Source: Lachnospiraceae bacterium
GTDB lineage: Bacteria > Bacillota > Clostridia > Lachnospirales > Lachnospiraceae
NCBI GenBank assembly: GCA_017962825.1
Contig: JAGCUO010000197.1
Coordinates: forward strand, 1-64,000
Length of the DNA: 64,000 nucleotides
Direction: 5' to 3'
In this document: piece after piece, positions 8,957 to 18,511 of the stretch
Position numbering within the stretch: position 1 is the first letter of the stretch
Layout: every line of letters begins with the position of its first letter
Notes under the pieces: generated by a model
The model's input: the letters and a program-made list of their open reading frames with translations, nothing else
What the model was told of the DNA's origin: nothing
The model's database searches: none
Position numbers and translations under genes: made by a program

Positions 8957-9113
8957 TTGACATTTGGGTGATACTTTAATCTTAACTAATAGTCTAATGG
9001 TGGCGTACTATCCTATTTTGGTACGTCTTCCGCGTATAGGGGAAGGATCCTTTTAGCGGAGCATAAGCCTGCACCGGCTGTCACACATTTCAAGGAAGAA
9101 AGGGGGCGTGGCG
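8957..9113 (+). promoter_or_regulatory. promoter and structured leader of FliD-like gene (tentative)
   Basis: TTGACA at 8957-8962 is followed by weak -10 candidates. The transcript leader contains three short hairpins: CGTAC/GTACG (about 9004-9026), CTTCC/GGAAG (about 9028-9046) and AGCC/GGCT (about 9067-9080). Several GGA motifs lie in or next to the hairpins, reminiscent of CsrA sites in flagellar leaders. It does not match the c-di-GMP-I or -II riboswitch cores I know. Confidence 0.3.
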
Positions 9114-10406
9114 ATGAGTGCTGTCAGCAATTCTATATTCAATAACTATCTGACGGAGTTCGGCGCTCCCAAGATATCCAAGTACGACACTCACAAGAAG
9201 AGTGAGCTTCGCAGTACTTATAATTCCATCGTCAAAGCAAATAAAGATGCGCCTTGGTATCTTCCTGTAAAAGATCAGGAGGCTAAGATCGGTGCGATCG
9301 GATTAAAAGAATCCGCTCGTAATCTTCGTACGTCTCTTGCTGAGGTGGGCGGATTGGATGAGAACGGTGCATTCAACAAAAAACATGCTTCCTCCACCAA
9401 TCCCGGTACGGTATCCGTTGACTTCATAGGTGATGATAATTCGGAATCCGTCCCTTCATTTGAGATTGAAGTAAAGCAGCTTGCCTCTCCTCAGGAAAAC
9501 ATCGGAAGTTTCCTTCGAAACGATCAGGTTGCTCTTCCGGAAGACAACTACTCTTTCGACGTAAGTATCGGTGAGATGAACTACGAATTCCAGTTCCACA
9601 TCTCCGGAGACGAAACCAACAGAAGCATTCAGGAAAGACTGGTTAGACTTGTTAATAACGCGGGAATAGGGCTTAATGCATCACTTGAAACCGATGGAAA
9701 TCTATCCGCCATCAGGATCTCTTCCGATTCAAGCGGAGTAAGCGCAGGCAAGGAAACAATCTTCTCGATCAGTGATGACAGAACCTCCAAAGCATCCGGT
9801 TCGGTAGATTATTTCGGACTTGATAAAGTAAACAGTTATCCTAAAAATGCATTATTTGCATTAAATGGGGAAGACAGAAGTGCATCGTCGAATCACTTCA
9901 CCATCGGCAAGATGTATGAAGTAACGTTAAATGAGCTCAGCCCCGAAGGAAACGCTACTACCATCAGTATCAAAGCTGATATCGAATCCGTTGAAGAAAA
10001 TGTCGGACAGGTTATAGGAAGTTTCAATGAATTCCTGAAAGCAGTTAATTCCTACACCGGTCAGGGCATCAAAACGAAGCTTCTCGATAACGAATTGAGC
10101 GGGATCACAGGTGCATACAAGGATGCTCTCGGAAACCTCGGTATAAATGTTGAAAGCAACGGCTCTCTTACCATAGATCAGGAAAAACTCAGAGAAGTAG
10201 CAGAAGGAAGTGAAGATATCGGAAAAACCTTCAGTACGCTCAAAGATTTCTCCAATTCGATGATGAGAAAGAGTTCGCAGGTGTCACTGGATCCGATGCA
10301 GTATGTAAACCGTAAGATCGTTGCATATAAGAATCCGGGCCACAATCTTTCATCGCCATATACATCGAGTATATACAGCGGAATGATGTTCAACTACAGT
10401 TGCTAA
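9114..10406 (+). CDS. FliD-like flagellar hook-associated protein
   Basis: The 430-residue protein resembles the flagellar cap FliD in its C-terminal half: a helical segment QVIGSFNEFLKAVNSYTGQG, then LGNLGINVESNGSLTIDQEKL, which matches the FliD_C signature (iGi, G.L.lD..kl). The middle section PSFEIEVKQLASPQENIG resembles FliD_N-type hook-associated segments. It lacks the usual N-terminal GLGSGLD motif and starts with a distinct ~60-residue segment, so it may be a paralogue rather than the cap itself. ATG 9114 has AGGGGG 7 nt upstream; GTG 9108 is less well placed. It stands alone, without other flagellar genes, and ends in a strong terminator. Confidence 0.65.
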   Translation: MSAVSNSIFNNYLTEFGAPKISKYDTHKKSELRSTYNSIVKANKDAPWYLPVKDQEAKIGAIGLKESARNLRTSLAEVGGLDENGAFNKKHASSTNPGTVSVDFIGDDNSESVPSFEIEVKQLASPQENIGSFLRNDQVALPEDNYSFDVSIGEMNYEFQFHISGDETNRSIQERLVRLVNNAGIGLNASLETDGNLSAIRISSDSSGVSAGKETIFSISDDRTSKASGSVDYFGLDKVNSYPKNALFALNGEDRSASSNHFTIGKMYEVTLNELSPEGNATTISIKADIESVEENVGQVIGSFNEFLKAVNSYTGQGIKTKLLDNELSGITGAYKDALGNLGINVESNGSLTIDQEKLREVAEGSEDIGKTFSTLKDFSNSMMRKSSQVSLDPMQYVNRKIVAYKNPGHNLSSPYTSSIYSGMMFNYSC

Positions 10407-10443
10407 AAAACACTGCAGAAAAGATTTATCTGCAGTGTTTTTT
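10405..10443. terminator. bidirectional intrinsic terminator
   Basis: Perfect 15-nt arms (ACACTGCAGA with complementary A and T tracts) around a 9-nt loop. It terminates the plus-strand FliD-like gene and, on the other strand, the metK-glf transcript. Confidence 0.92.
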
Positions 10444-10454
10444 GTTGCTCTTAT

Positions 10455-11576
10455 TTACTTGGTAAACTCTGAATCGGCAAGTTCCAAAGCCGAAGCTATG
10501 ACCTTATCCATATCATAATACCTATACACTCCGAGCCTTCCGCCGAATATAACATCCTTCTCGGCATCCGCCATCTCTTTGTATTTTCCGTACAATTCAG
10601 AATTTCTGTCATTGTTCACCGGATAATAAGGTTCATCTCCGGGCTTCCACTCGGAAGGATACTCTCTTGTTATGACAGTTCCGTCACCTTTTCCGAATTC
10701 AAAATGTTTGTGCTCTATGATCCTGGTATAAGGAACATCCGCTGAGGTGTAATTGACAGCCGCATTTCCCTGGTAGTTATCTACATCCGGAAGATATTCT
10801 TCTTCGAATCTCAAAGACCTGTATTCCAGATATCCCAGCTTATATCCGAAGTATTCGTCAACAGGACCCGTATAGATCACTTTATCAAAAGATTCCGGTT
10901 CGGAAGATGAAGCATTCTTCTCCAAAAACTCCCTGTAGGTAATTCCCAATCTGACCTCGGTTCCGTTAAGCATCTTTCTGACCATCTCAGTATATCCGCC
11001 GATGGGAATACCCTGATATCTGTCATTGAAATAATTGTTGTCAAAAGTGAACCTGACAGGAAGTCTCTTTATAATGAACGCGGGAAGCTCGGTACAATCC
11101 CTGCCCCACTGCTTGCGGGTATAGCCCTTGATCAGCTTTTCATAAATATCACGTCCGACGAGATTAAGCGCCTGCTCTTCGAGATTTGCGGGTTCTTCCT
11201 TGTAGCAATCGGCTCTCTGCTCTTCAATGATCTTCTTGGCTTCTTCCGGAGTGGAGATATTCCACATCTTACTGAAAGTATTCATATTGAAGGGTAGATT
11301 GTAGAGTTCATCGCCGTACTTAGCTACGGGTGAATTTACGAAATTATTAAACTCCGCAAATTCCTGAACATAATCCCATACTCTTTTATCGGAAGTATGG
11401 AAAATGTGCGCTCCGTATTTATGAACCTGAATGCCGTGCTCTTCAGCGGAATAAACGTTTCCTGCAATGTTCTGCCTTTTATCGATAACAAGGCATGTCT
11501 TTCCTGCCTGCTTGGCACGCTGTGCGAAAACAGAACCGAATAGTCCTGCGCCTACTATAAGATAATCGTATCTCAT
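10455..11576 (-). CDS. glf: UDP-galactopyranose mutase
   Basis: Flavoenzyme interconverting UDP-galactopyranose and UDP-galactofuranose for surface polysaccharide. The FAD-binding motif [15 protein letters not shown] is at the N-terminus, followed by [11 protein letters not shown] and [10 protein letters not shown], both characteristic of the family. The [12 protein letters not shown] segment near the C-terminus is the second flavin-contacting region. At 373 residues it is full length. Its ATG overlaps the metK stop (ATGA), so it is cotranscribed with metK and falls under the SAM riboswitch. This implies galactofuranose in the cell envelope. Confidence 0.96.
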   Translation of the reverse strand: MRYDYLIVGAGLFGSVFAQRAKQAGKTCLVIDKRQNIAGNVYSAEEHGIQVHKYGAHIFHTSDKRVWDYVQEFAEFNNFVNSPVAKYGDELYNLPFNMNTFSKMWNISTPEEAKKIIEEQRADCYKEEPANLEEQALNLVGRDIYEKLIKGYTRKQWGRDCTELPAFIIKRLPVRFTFDNNYFNDRYQGIPIGGYTEMVRKMLNGTEVRLGITYREFLEKNASSSEPESFDKVIYTGPVDEYFGYKLGYLEYRSLRFEEEYLPDVDNYQGNAAVNYTSADVPYTRIIEHKHFEFGKGDGTVITREYPSEWKPGDEPYYPVNNDRNSELYGKYKEMADAEKDVIFGGRLGVYRYYDMDKVIASALELADSEFTK

Positions 11577-12763
11577 TTGAGGTATCCTTTTAAAAGCTCA
11601 GCCTTATCGGTTTTCTCCCAGGGAAGCTCAACATCTGTTCTTCCGAAGTGACCGTATGCGGAGGTTGCCTTATAAATGGGACGTCTTAAATCAAGCATCT
11701 TGATGATTCCTGCGGGACGAAGATCAAAGTTTTCTCTTACGATCTCAACAAGCTTATCATCTGCGATCTTACCGGTTCCGAAGGTATCTACCATTACGGA
11801 AGTGGGCTGTGCAACACCGATGGCGTATGAAAGCTGGATCTCGCACTTATCTGCGATTCCTGCGGCAACGATGTTCTTGGCAACATATCTTGCAGCATAT
11901 GCAGCACTTCTGTCTACCTTGGTGCAGTCTTTTCCGGAGAATGCTCCGCCGCCGTGACGTGCATATCCGCCGTAGGTATCAACAATGATCTTTCTTCCGG
12001 TAAGTCCTGCATCTCCGTTGGGGCCGCCGATAACGAATCTTCCTGTGGGATTGATGAAGAACTTGGTGTTATCATCGATCATTTCCTTGGGAAGGACGGG
12101 ATCGAATACATACTTTTTAATATCCTCGTGGATCTGCTCCTGAGTTACTTTATCATCATGCTGGGTTGAAAGAACAACAGCCTCAAGCCTTACGGGCTTT
12201 CCGTTCTCATCATACTCAACCGATACCGGGCTCTTTCCGTCTGCTCTGAGATAGGGAAGAGTTCCGTTCTTTCTAACTTCGGTAAGCTTTCTTGTAAGCT
12301 TATGTGCAAGTGAAATGGGATAAGGCATAAGTTCGGGAGTCTCATTAACCGCAAAACCGAACATCATACCCTGGTCGCCTGCCCCGATGGCTTCGATCTG
12401 CTCGTCGCTCATCTGGTTCTCTCTTGCTTCAAGAGCCTTGTCTACACCCATTGCAATATCGGGAGACTGCTTGTCCAGTGCTACAAGAACTGCGCAGGTC
12501 TTTCCGTCGAATCCTTTTTCGGATGAATCATATCCGATATCGATGATGGTCTTTCTGGCAATGTCCTGAATATCCACATTAGCCTTGGTGGTGATCTCAC
12601 CGGTGATAAGAACGAATCCTGTGCAGGTTGCGGTCTCGCATGCAACACGGCTCATGGGGTCCTGCTCGATCATAGCGTCAAGTATCGCATCGGATACTGC
12701 ATCACAGATCTTATCGGGATGTCCTTCGGTTACGGACTCCGATGTAAATAATATTTTTTCCAT
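11573..12763 (-). CDS. metK: S-adenosylmethionine synthase
   Basis: Makes S-adenosylmethionine from methionine and ATP; cytoplasmic. The 396-residue protein has the family landmarks GHPDKICD near residue 16, [12 protein letters not shown] and GGGAFSGKD. It is preceded by a SAM-I riboswitch and an intrinsic terminator, so it should be expressed when SAM is low. Its stop overlaps the start of glf. Confidence 0.98.
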   Translation of the reverse strand: MEKILFTSESVTEGHPDKICDAVSDAILDAMIEQDPMSRVACETATCTGFVLITGEITTKANVDIQDIARKTIIDIGYDSSEKGFDGKTCAVLVALDKQSPDIAMGVDKALEARENQMSDEQIEAIGAGDQGMMFGFAVNETPELMPYPISLAHKLTRKLTEVRKNGTLPYLRADGKSPVSVEYDENGKPVRLEAVVLSTQHDDKVTQEQIHEDIKKYVFDPVLPKEMIDDNTKFFINPTGRFVIGGPNGDAGLTGRKIIVDTYGGYARHGGGAFSGKDCTKVDRSAAYAARYVAKNIVAAGIADKCEIQLSYAIGVAQPTSVMVDTFGTGKIADDKLVEIVRENFDLRPAGIIKMLDLRRPIYKATSAYGHFGRTDVELPWEKTDKAELLKGYLK

Positions 12764-12798
12764 ATCTTTCCTTTCCGGCCTGACGGCCCTATACCACA

Positions 12799-12830
12799 GA
12801 AAAAAACCGCTTCTCTGAACAAGAAGCGGA
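12799..12830 (-). terminator. riboswitch expression-platform terminator of metK
   Basis: On the minus strand CCGCTTCT and AGAAGCGG form a hairpin followed by a run of T residues. It lies between the SAM aptamer and metK, the usual place for the terminator used when SAM is bound. Confidence 0.9.
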
Positions 12831-12852
12831 TTTAGTCGTGTAAATACGTTCC

Positions 12853-12948
12853 TCTTATTGTTCGAAATATCGCTCAGGTGGGCACCTTCCTTAAAGGGGT
12901 TGCCGTGGCTTCATCGGTCCTATGTACCTCTGCCAACTCTGAATAAGG
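12853..12948 (-). ncRNA. SAM-I (S-box) riboswitch
   Basis: Read on the minus strand it shows the S-box core in order: closing stem CTTATTC, AGAG, then GATGAAGCC, GGCAACC, the P3 segment with GGTGCC, and the closing AATAAG. The GATGAAgCC...GGCAACC pair is diagnostic of the class. It lies directly upstream of metK and a terminator, and so should switch off metK and the overlapping glf when SAM is abundant. Confidence 0.93.
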
Positions 12949-12972
12949 GGTATAGCTTATTAAGTTAAATAA

Positions 12973-13001
12973 AAACTACTATATATAAGGATATATGTCA
13001 A
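12973..13001 (-). promoter_or_regulatory. metK promoter
   Basis: Minus-strand TTGACA (12996-13001), a 17-bp spacer, then TAGTTT (12973-12978). It lies just upstream of the SAM riboswitch and just downstream of the murA stop. Confidence 0.65.
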
Positions 13002-13019
13002 TATCCGAGTATATCATTT

Positions 13020-14312
13020 TCAGCTGGTCATCAGCTTGAAATTACGGTAATCGTTATCGCTTCTGACAACGCTCACATCAGCGCCGAGACCCTTGAGTTT
13101 AAGCTCGAAATCCTCATATCCTCTCTGGATATAGCGGATATTGTCTACGATGCTCTCACCTTCTGCAGCAAGTGCCGCAAGTACAAGTGCCGCACCGGCT
13201 CTTAAGTCGGGAGCCGAAATTCCTGCTCCGGTGTATTTTGATACTCCGTCGATGATGGCGGTATTTCCTTCGACCTTTATGTTGGCACCCATTCTTATGA
13301 GTTCATCAACATATTTAAAACGGTTCTCGAAAATGCTCTCGGTTACAATACTTGTTCCTTCGGACAGGCCCAGCACTACTGTTATCTGAGGCTGCATATC
13401 GGTAGGAAATCCGGGATAAGGAAGAGTTTTGATATGAGTATGTCTGAGAGGTCTAGAACATACAACTCTTACCTGATCTCCCTGCTCCATTACTTCGCAA
13501 CCGATCTCAAGCAGTTTTGCAGTGATGGATTCAAGGTGCTTGGGAATAACATTCTTAACGGTTATATCACCCTTGGTTGCCGCAGCAGCCAGCATGAATG
13601 TTCCTGCCTCTATCTGATCGGGAACAATGGTGTAATCAGTTCCGTGAAGCTTTGATACACCTTTTATGCGGATAACATCGGTACCTGCTCCCTTGATATT
13701 GGCTCCCATGGAGTTAAGGAAGTTTGCAACGTCTACAACGTGAGGTTCCTTAGCTGCATTCTCAATGATGGTCTTTCCCTCGGCCATGGTCGCAGCCAGC
13801 ATCACATTAATGGTTGCGCCCACACTGACGACGTCCATATAAATATGGCTGCCCGTCAGACGCTGTGCTCTGGTCTTGATCATACCGTGCTCGAGGATAA
13901 CTTCGGCTCCGAGAGCTCTGAAGCCTTTGATATGCTGATCGATGGCTCTGCAACCGATGTCACATCCTCCGGGGAGGGTAACTTCGGCGGTCTTATACTT
14001 TCCGAGCATTGCACCGATCAGATAATAAGACGCTCTGATCTTCTTGATATTATCGTCACATACCACGGTACTGCCGATATTGGCTGCATTTATGGTGATA
14101 CGGTGACGATCTTCTTTGTTTACGATGATACCGATACTTCCCATAGCATCCATGAGCACGTTCGTGTCGCGGACGTCGGGAACATTATCTATATGGACGG
14201 TCTCATCTGTCATAATTGAGGCGGCTAATATAGGAAGAGCTGCGTTTTTCGCACCTCCTATCTCTACCTCCCCCACTAATGAGTTACCGCCGTGAATCAG
14301 GTACTGTTCCAT
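13020..14312 (-). CDS. murA: UDP-N-acetylglucosamine 1-carboxyvinyltransferase
   Basis: First committed step of peptidoglycan synthesis: transfers enolpyruvate from PEP to UDP-GlcNAc; fosfomycin target. The Lys-Asn pair is in GGAKNAALP (residues 19-27), the active-site cysteine is kept in LPGGCDIG (Cys117, loop CDIGCRAIDQH), and the catalytic Asp region is GFPTDMQPQ. At 430 residues it is full length. Firmicutes often have two murA copies and I cannot say which this is. It is preceded by plsC on the same strand with a gap of 152 bp. Confidence 0.96.
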   Translation of the reverse strand: MEQYLIHGGNSLVGEVEIGGAKNAALPILAASIMTDETVHIDNVPDVRDTNVLMDAMGSIGIIVNKEDRHRITINAANIGSTVVCDDNIKKIRASYYLIGAMLGKYKTAEVTLPGGCDIGCRAIDQHIKGFRALGAEVILEHGMIKTRAQRLTGSHIYMDVVSVGATINVMLAATMAEGKTIIENAAKEPHVVDVANFLNSMGANIKGAGTDVIRIKGVSKLHGTDYTIVPDQIEAGTFMLAAAATKGDITVKNVIPKHLESITAKLLEIGCEVMEQGDQVRVVCSRPLRHTHIKTLPYPGFPTDMQPQITVVLGLSEGTSIVTESIFENRFKYVDELIRMGANIKVEGNTAIIDGVSKYTGAGISAPDLRAGAALVLAALAAEGESIVDNIRYIQRGYEDFELKLKGLGADVSVVRSDNDYRNFKLMTS

Positions 14313-14464
14313 GAAAAGCCCCTTGATAGTTACGGATTTAAAATACGCAAAGACTTTAACACAAAAACTCCCGAATGTCTAGCGCAGCGCCCCTTTTGGA
14401 AGCCTTTTCAAGCGCACAGTTTCCATGTTTTCAGCCAAATTTCGGCATTTTTCAAAGGCACTCT

Positions 14465-15208
14465 TTACTTCAGTTCCCTTTTCATGGAAGAATAGGTCTC
14501 CTGCATGATAGCCCCCACATATCCGCCTATGTTTTTCTTGGCTTCTTTGTCGATCGCAGCAGGATCTATGGGGTCTCCGAACTCTACGATAACCTTGGCA
14601 GGCTTTACAAAAGGAATATGCCTTATAAGGATGTTCTCTGTTCCCACCATGGTCACGGGCTGGATGAGAGCCCCGCTCTTGGTAGCGATCTTGAAACTTC
14701 CGTTATGCATGGGAAGCAGGTTATCCGACTCGTAATCCCTGTTCCTGGTCCCTTCCGGGAAAATAAGGATCGATACGCCCTCCTTGGCAAGCTCAATGGC
14801 CTTAAGAATGGTCTCCAGTCCTTTACGGTTATTTTTTCTGTCAAGGAACTGGCACTTAAGAAGCATCATCCAGATGCTGAGAAGGGGGATCATCTTCGTT
14901 GACTTTTTAGCAATTACTCCGGTAGGGCACTTGCAAAGGGGATATGCAACTACAATATCGAAGATGCTTCTGTGATTTCCTATATATAAAAGAGCCTTGT
15001 CCTGAGGAACCTTTTCCCGGCCCCTTACTTCGACCTTGATGCCGCAGAAGAACCATACGCATCTGAATCCCCACATTACTACCGAATTGGCAAGCTTATC
15101 AGCCGCTTTGGGATTAAATTTGCTCATTATCAGACATACGAGCATAAGTGGTGTGGTGAAGATCAAAAACAGCGCCACATACAAAAAAGTAATAAACAAT
15201 CTGATCAT
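14465..15208 (-). CDS. plsC: 1-acyl-sn-glycerol-3-phosphate acyltransferase
   Basis: Acylates lysophosphatidic acid to phosphatidic acid at the membrane. The 247-residue protein has an N-terminal membrane segment (residues 3-28), the catalytic NHRSIFD motif (HX4D, near residue 79), and the FPEGTRNRD motif that binds the phosphate. Both are standard for the PlsC family. AAAGG precedes the ATG. Confidence 0.93.
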   Translation of the reverse strand: MIRLFITFLYVALFLIFTTPLMLVCLIMSKFNPKAADKLANSVVMWGFRCVWFFCGIKVEVRGREKVPQDKALLYIGNHRSIFDIVVAYPLCKCPTGVIAKKSTKMIPLLSIWMMLLKCQFLDRKNNRKGLETILKAIELAKEGVSILIFPEGTRNRDYESDNLLPMHNGSFKIATKSGALIQPVTMVGTENILIRHIPFVKPAKVIVEFGDPIDPAAIDKEAKKNIGGYVGAIMQETYSSMKRELK

Positions 15209-15244
15209 TTTAATGCCCTTTTCTACTTATTGACTATTTGTTAA

Positions 15245-16504
15245 TTATAATTTTCCCTCGGATTCAAGCTTAGCCATGCATCCGTATATCAGGCAGTACA
15301 CTCCCGCTCCGCCGTCCTCAGGAGTGTATACCGACGATTCGACATTAAGTCCGGACAGGTAATGAAGCATCATCTGCATGGTCCTGTCATACTCATATCC
15401 TTGAAGGATATAATTGGCACTCATGAGCAGTCTGATATATCCTATCATCTCCTCAGGGCTGCCCGTCTGTGATGACAAAGGATCCGTGATTTCCCTTCGC
15501 CTGTTGTTTATAAGCTGAGCGTTCGACAGTATAGAATCAACCAGCATGTCACAGAGTTCCTTATCCACGCTCTGCCTTGTTACGATATAGGTCATCGCCC
15601 CGTACATGTACCCCTCATCCGGGTATACATCCGGTGACGAAAAATAATCCTTATAATTCAGCAGTTCAGCCGCATAGGTGCTGTCTCCCGATGTCCTGTA
15701 AAGCTCCGCAAGAGCCCTGAAAGCCGCAGAATCACTCTTTAACACATTTCCGCTCTGGGAATATATGGATGAAGCTTTCTGAAGACACTCGGTAGCAAGC
15801 GAACTGTCATATTCCTTATACAAAAAAGAAAACTTGGCGAGTATCGCGGCATAGATAACCGCATCGGTTCCGACACTTTCGGAGTAATCGCTTCCGGATA
15901 TCCAGTCCCTTACACATACCAGCTCTTCCGGTGCAGCGGAGACTATACCCTCCGATACATTTTCTTCACTTTCCATACCGTACCATTCATAAGCCTGGAG
16001 AAAATCAAGAACAGTCGCAGGGGGGGCCGACAGATCCTTAAGCCCCTCCATCACCCGTGCATTCGCCAGTTCCGATTCTTGGGCATAATGATCCGAGGTA
16101 ACAGAAAAATTCTCCGAACATCCGTATATATCACATTCGATCCTGTAATTTCCTTCTAAGGTAAGCGAAGAAAAATCCGCTCTTTTAATGGCATCATTGC
16201 CCTTTACAGTCTCAAACATTCCCTCATATACGATCCTGTCCTGATCCAGATTTCTAACGCTGAAATACAGAACCTCTTCCTGACCCGGAGCCGGTCTTAG
16301 ATATGCGGTTTTTTGGGAATCTGTGGAATAGCCGGATAAATCGGTCATTATATATGGAAGTCCGGTAGGAACCACATAATCAAGAACAGCAACGGGCTCC
16401 ATGCTCCTTCCCCCGGTAATGCTCGTGCCACAGGCAGACAGCCCCATGATACAGCACATAAAAAATGAAGCGTATGAAATTGTATGTTTCTTCATACGCT
16501 TCAT
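15245..16504 (-). CDS. GH9-derived lipoprotein lacking catalytic aspartates
   Basis: A signal peptide with lipobox MGLSAC gives a lipid-anchored protein (419 residues). An Ig-like domain typical of the N-terminus of GH9 cellulases follows (DLSGYSTDSQKTAYL, RADFSSLTLEGNYRI). The rest is helical, and SGSDYSESVGTDAVIYAAILAKFS followed by a YDSSLATECL helix matches GH9 (alpha/alpha)6 repeats (the first motif spans about residues 200-223). The GH9 catalytic DAGDYGKY motif is missing: the domain jumps from the linker straight to the GSxYS repeat. It may bind sugar rather than cut it. ATG 16504 has GGGAG nearby. Confidence 0.55.
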   Translation of the reverse strand: MKRMKKHTISYASFFMCCIMGLSACGTSITGGRSMEPVAVLDYVVPTGLPYIMTDLSGYSTDSQKTAYLRPAPGQEEVLYFSVRNLDQDRIVYEGMFETVKGNDAIKRADFSSLTLEGNYRIECDIYGCSENFSVTSDHYAQESELANARVMEGLKDLSAPPATVLDFLQAYEWYGMESEENVSEGIVSAAPEELVCVRDWISGSDYSESVGTDAVIYAAILAKFSFLYKEYDSSLATECLQKASSIYSQSGNVLKSDSAAFRALAELYRTSGDSTYAAELLNYKDYFSSPDVYPDEGYMYGAMTYIVTRQSVDKELCDMLVDSILSNAQLINNRRREITDPLSSQTGSPEEMIGYIRLLMSANYILQGYEYDRTMQMMLHYLSGLNVESSVYTPEDGGAGVYCLIYGCMAKLESEGKL

Positions 16505-16566
16505 CGTCTCTCCCGCATTATCAAAACACACGGAGATATTTTACCACCAAATCTTTCGCGGGTCTA

Positions 16567-17715
16567 TCAGCTGACCATATCCACCTGTTGCACCGTACCC
16601 GCTCTTCCGTCTTCATAAAGGAACATTCCCGTAGACCTGATTATGGCATTTGCCTTATTGTTCGTATCCTTTAATGAAAACTCCGTTGAGGAATTCATCA
16701 GGTTGATCGCACCGACTCCCGCTTCCCTGAGGGAAAGGAGCTTATCACTTCCATCTTCTTCTCTGATCCAAACCTTCAGCTTATCGAAGACATCATCGTC
16801 TTCATCGATCCAGCCGTCTTTATCGGAATCGAATCTTGTCAGTTCCTCAAATCCGTTACCGCTTCTTGTTCCGAAAAGTTCGGATCCGTCATTTATCTTA
16901 CCGTCCGAATTTAAATCAAGTGCCAGATACCCGCTTCCCTTCGATAACGCCTTGATCTTGTCCTCCGTTCCGTCAGCATCAATGTCAAAATAGATATCCT
17001 GGTCCGAAACCTCCGTGACTCCCGGCTTAAGATTGATAACAAGGGGATCGATACAGTTTGACTTGGAGAATCGGATCTTCTCTTCAGAATACTTTTCAAA
17101 TTCCCTGCTCATATGAACATTGATATCAAAGTCAATCTCTCTGCCGTCTGCGGTTACCGCTTTCCCCTTGGATTTAAAGCCTGTATCTTCGGTTTCCTTG
17201 AAATAATGCTTCTGTGACATATCAAGTTTTATGACCGCGGGTGAGGAGGTCATTTCTTCGATGCAGCTTCCGGAAGCAGCCGGTTGCTCATAGCCCTTCC
17301 TGAGATCTGCCATCAGCTCATCGATCCTCTTTCTGTAATCCTCGAAGAGAAGTGAAAAGATATAAAACACTGACATTTTTCGTACGTACATGGAAGTGTC
17401 CGAGCGGATCCTTTCTGAGCTTTCTTCGGGGGCAACTCCTCTCGTACTCATATCTCCCATGATATCCATTATGGATGGCTTCCCGTTATCCGCTTCTTTG
17501 CTATCGGATACTTCATCTCCGTTTCCGGACCTGTCTTCATACTTTCCCAGAAGCGTATCCAAAAAAGATGCTCCGCCGCCCCTTGCTCCGAAGCCGAGTT
17601 CCCCGCTTATCCCGGAGCCATCTATCCTCGAAGCTTTCAAAATCCTTTCAGAATAATTCACAGCTCTGTAGCTGCGTTCGGACTCCATTCCTGTGACCGA
17701 ACTTTCGATTCTCAA
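16567..17715 (-). CDS. EF-hand calcium-binding protein, uncharacterised
   Basis: The 382-residue protein has no signal peptide. Its C-terminal third holds two EF-hand/dockerin-like loops, DLNSDGKINDGSELFG and DSDKDGWIDEDDDVFDKL, a pairing seen in a family of calcium-binding proteins including parts of FrpC/RTX-type proteins. A QDIYFDIDADGTED segment just before it may be a third loop. The N-terminus (MRIESSVTGMESERSYR) is typical of a widespread uncharacterised family. Translation probably starts at TTG 17715, with AAGGAG 6 nt upstream; no in-frame ATG fits. Confidence 0.65.
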   Translation of the reverse strand: MRIESSVTGMESERSYRAVNYSERILKASRIDGSGISGELGFGARGGGASFLDTLLGKYEDRSGNGDEVSDSKEADNGKPSIMDIMGDMSTRGVAPEESSERIRSDTSMYVRKMSVFYIFSLLFEDYRKRIDELMADLRKGYEQPAASGSCIEEMTSSPAVIKLDMSQKHYFKETEDTGFKSKGKAVTADGREIDFDINVHMSREFEKYSEEKIRFSKSNCIDPLVINLKPGVTEVSDQDIYFDIDADGTEDKIKALSKGSGYLALDLNSDGKINDGSELFGTRSGNGFEELTRFDSDKDGWIDEDDDVFDKLKVWIREEDGSDKLLSLREAGVGAINLMNSSTEFSLKDTNNKANAIIRSTGMFLYEDGRAGTVQQVDMVS

Positions 17716-17773
17716 TAATATCTCCTTTCTCTTAATTCCTCATATTCCGGAAAATAGACAACAAAAAGAACGC

Positions 17774-17794
17774 CTCCGGGATTCCGGAGTTTTT
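17774..17794 (+). terminator. orphan hairpin with T-run
   Basis: CTCCGG/CCGGAG stem followed by TTTTT on the plus strand, in the 207-bp gap upstream of the EF-hand gene. No plus-strand gene precedes it, so its role is unclear. Confidence 0.3.
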
Positions 17795-17866
17795 CTCCCG
17801 GCCTTTAAAGAGCCCTGAATCCTTTCTGCGTTCGTCATTCCGTGATATGAGATTTTGATGTAAAGC

Positions 17867-17899
17867 AAAAGAACAGAGGTCTTTTGCCTCTGTTCTTTA
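17867..17899 (-). terminator. terminator of the ileS-glgP-aconitase-sseB unit
   Basis: AAAGAACAGAGG and CCTCTGTTCTTT form a perfect 12-bp stem with a 7-nt loop, ending in a T-rich tail on the minus strand, 24 bp after the SseB-like gene. Confidence 0.88.
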
Positions 17900-17922
17900 T
17901 ATCGGATAATTATCCGCAAAAT

Positions 17923-18510
17923 TTAGTCTTTCTTCTCGGTATCACCACTGGGAAAAGGAATCACCTTTGGATCAATGCTCTTACTGACGATTGATTGGAC
18001 TTTTTCAAATCTCTCCTTAGCTTCCTTCTGTTTTTTCATCACAATGGCAGCTGCAAGATTCCTGGGAATCACGATGTTTTCCATAAAAGGATTGATCACG
18101 ATACCGAAGGTTGTATTCTCACTTCCGTCAGGATTCGGTGTAAGTATGAACCTTGCAAGATCCGAGAACTTAACGGCTACCGTCTCTTTGACAAATTCTT
18201 CGGGAAGCCTGGATGCTCCTTCCATTTCCTGTGCCTTGGCAACAGTAGCATTATCGGTAAATGCAACGAAGAATCTTCTTCCGTCTGAACCGGTAAGTAT
18301 GGGAAAACGGAACTGTGCTTTTCCGTTCACCAGCTTTTCACCATCGGGTCCTACTTCAGCCTTGACCTCGGCGGGAGCAAGAAACTCCGCCTTATCAAGT
18401 TCTTCCATAAACATTTCCTGATGCTTGGGATCCGGTGTTTTTCCGTCAGCCTTTATAAGCTGCATAACTCCCACCAGCATGGGATTTGAAACTGTCTTGT
18501 TTAATTCCAT
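17923..18510 (-). CDS. SseB family protein
   Basis: The 195-residue protein matches the SseB N-terminal domain family: a conserved FRFPILTGSDGRRFFVAFTD strand pair, an IVINPF motif and the ENIVIPRNL segment. The family is often named for SseB but has no clear general function in Firmicutes. It starts one base after the aconitase-like stop and is the last gene of the unit before a strong terminator. Confidence 0.78.
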   Translation of the reverse strand: MELNKTVSNPMLVGVMQLIKADGKTPDPKHQEMFMEELDKAEFLAPAEVKAEVGPDGEKLVNGKAQFRFPILTGSDGRRFFVAFTDNATVAKAQEMEGASRLPEEFVKETVAVKFSDLARFILTPNPDGSENTTFGIVINPFMENIVIPRNLAAAIVMKKQKEAKERFEKVQSIVSKSIDPKVIPFPSGDTEKKD

Positions 18511-18511
18511 C

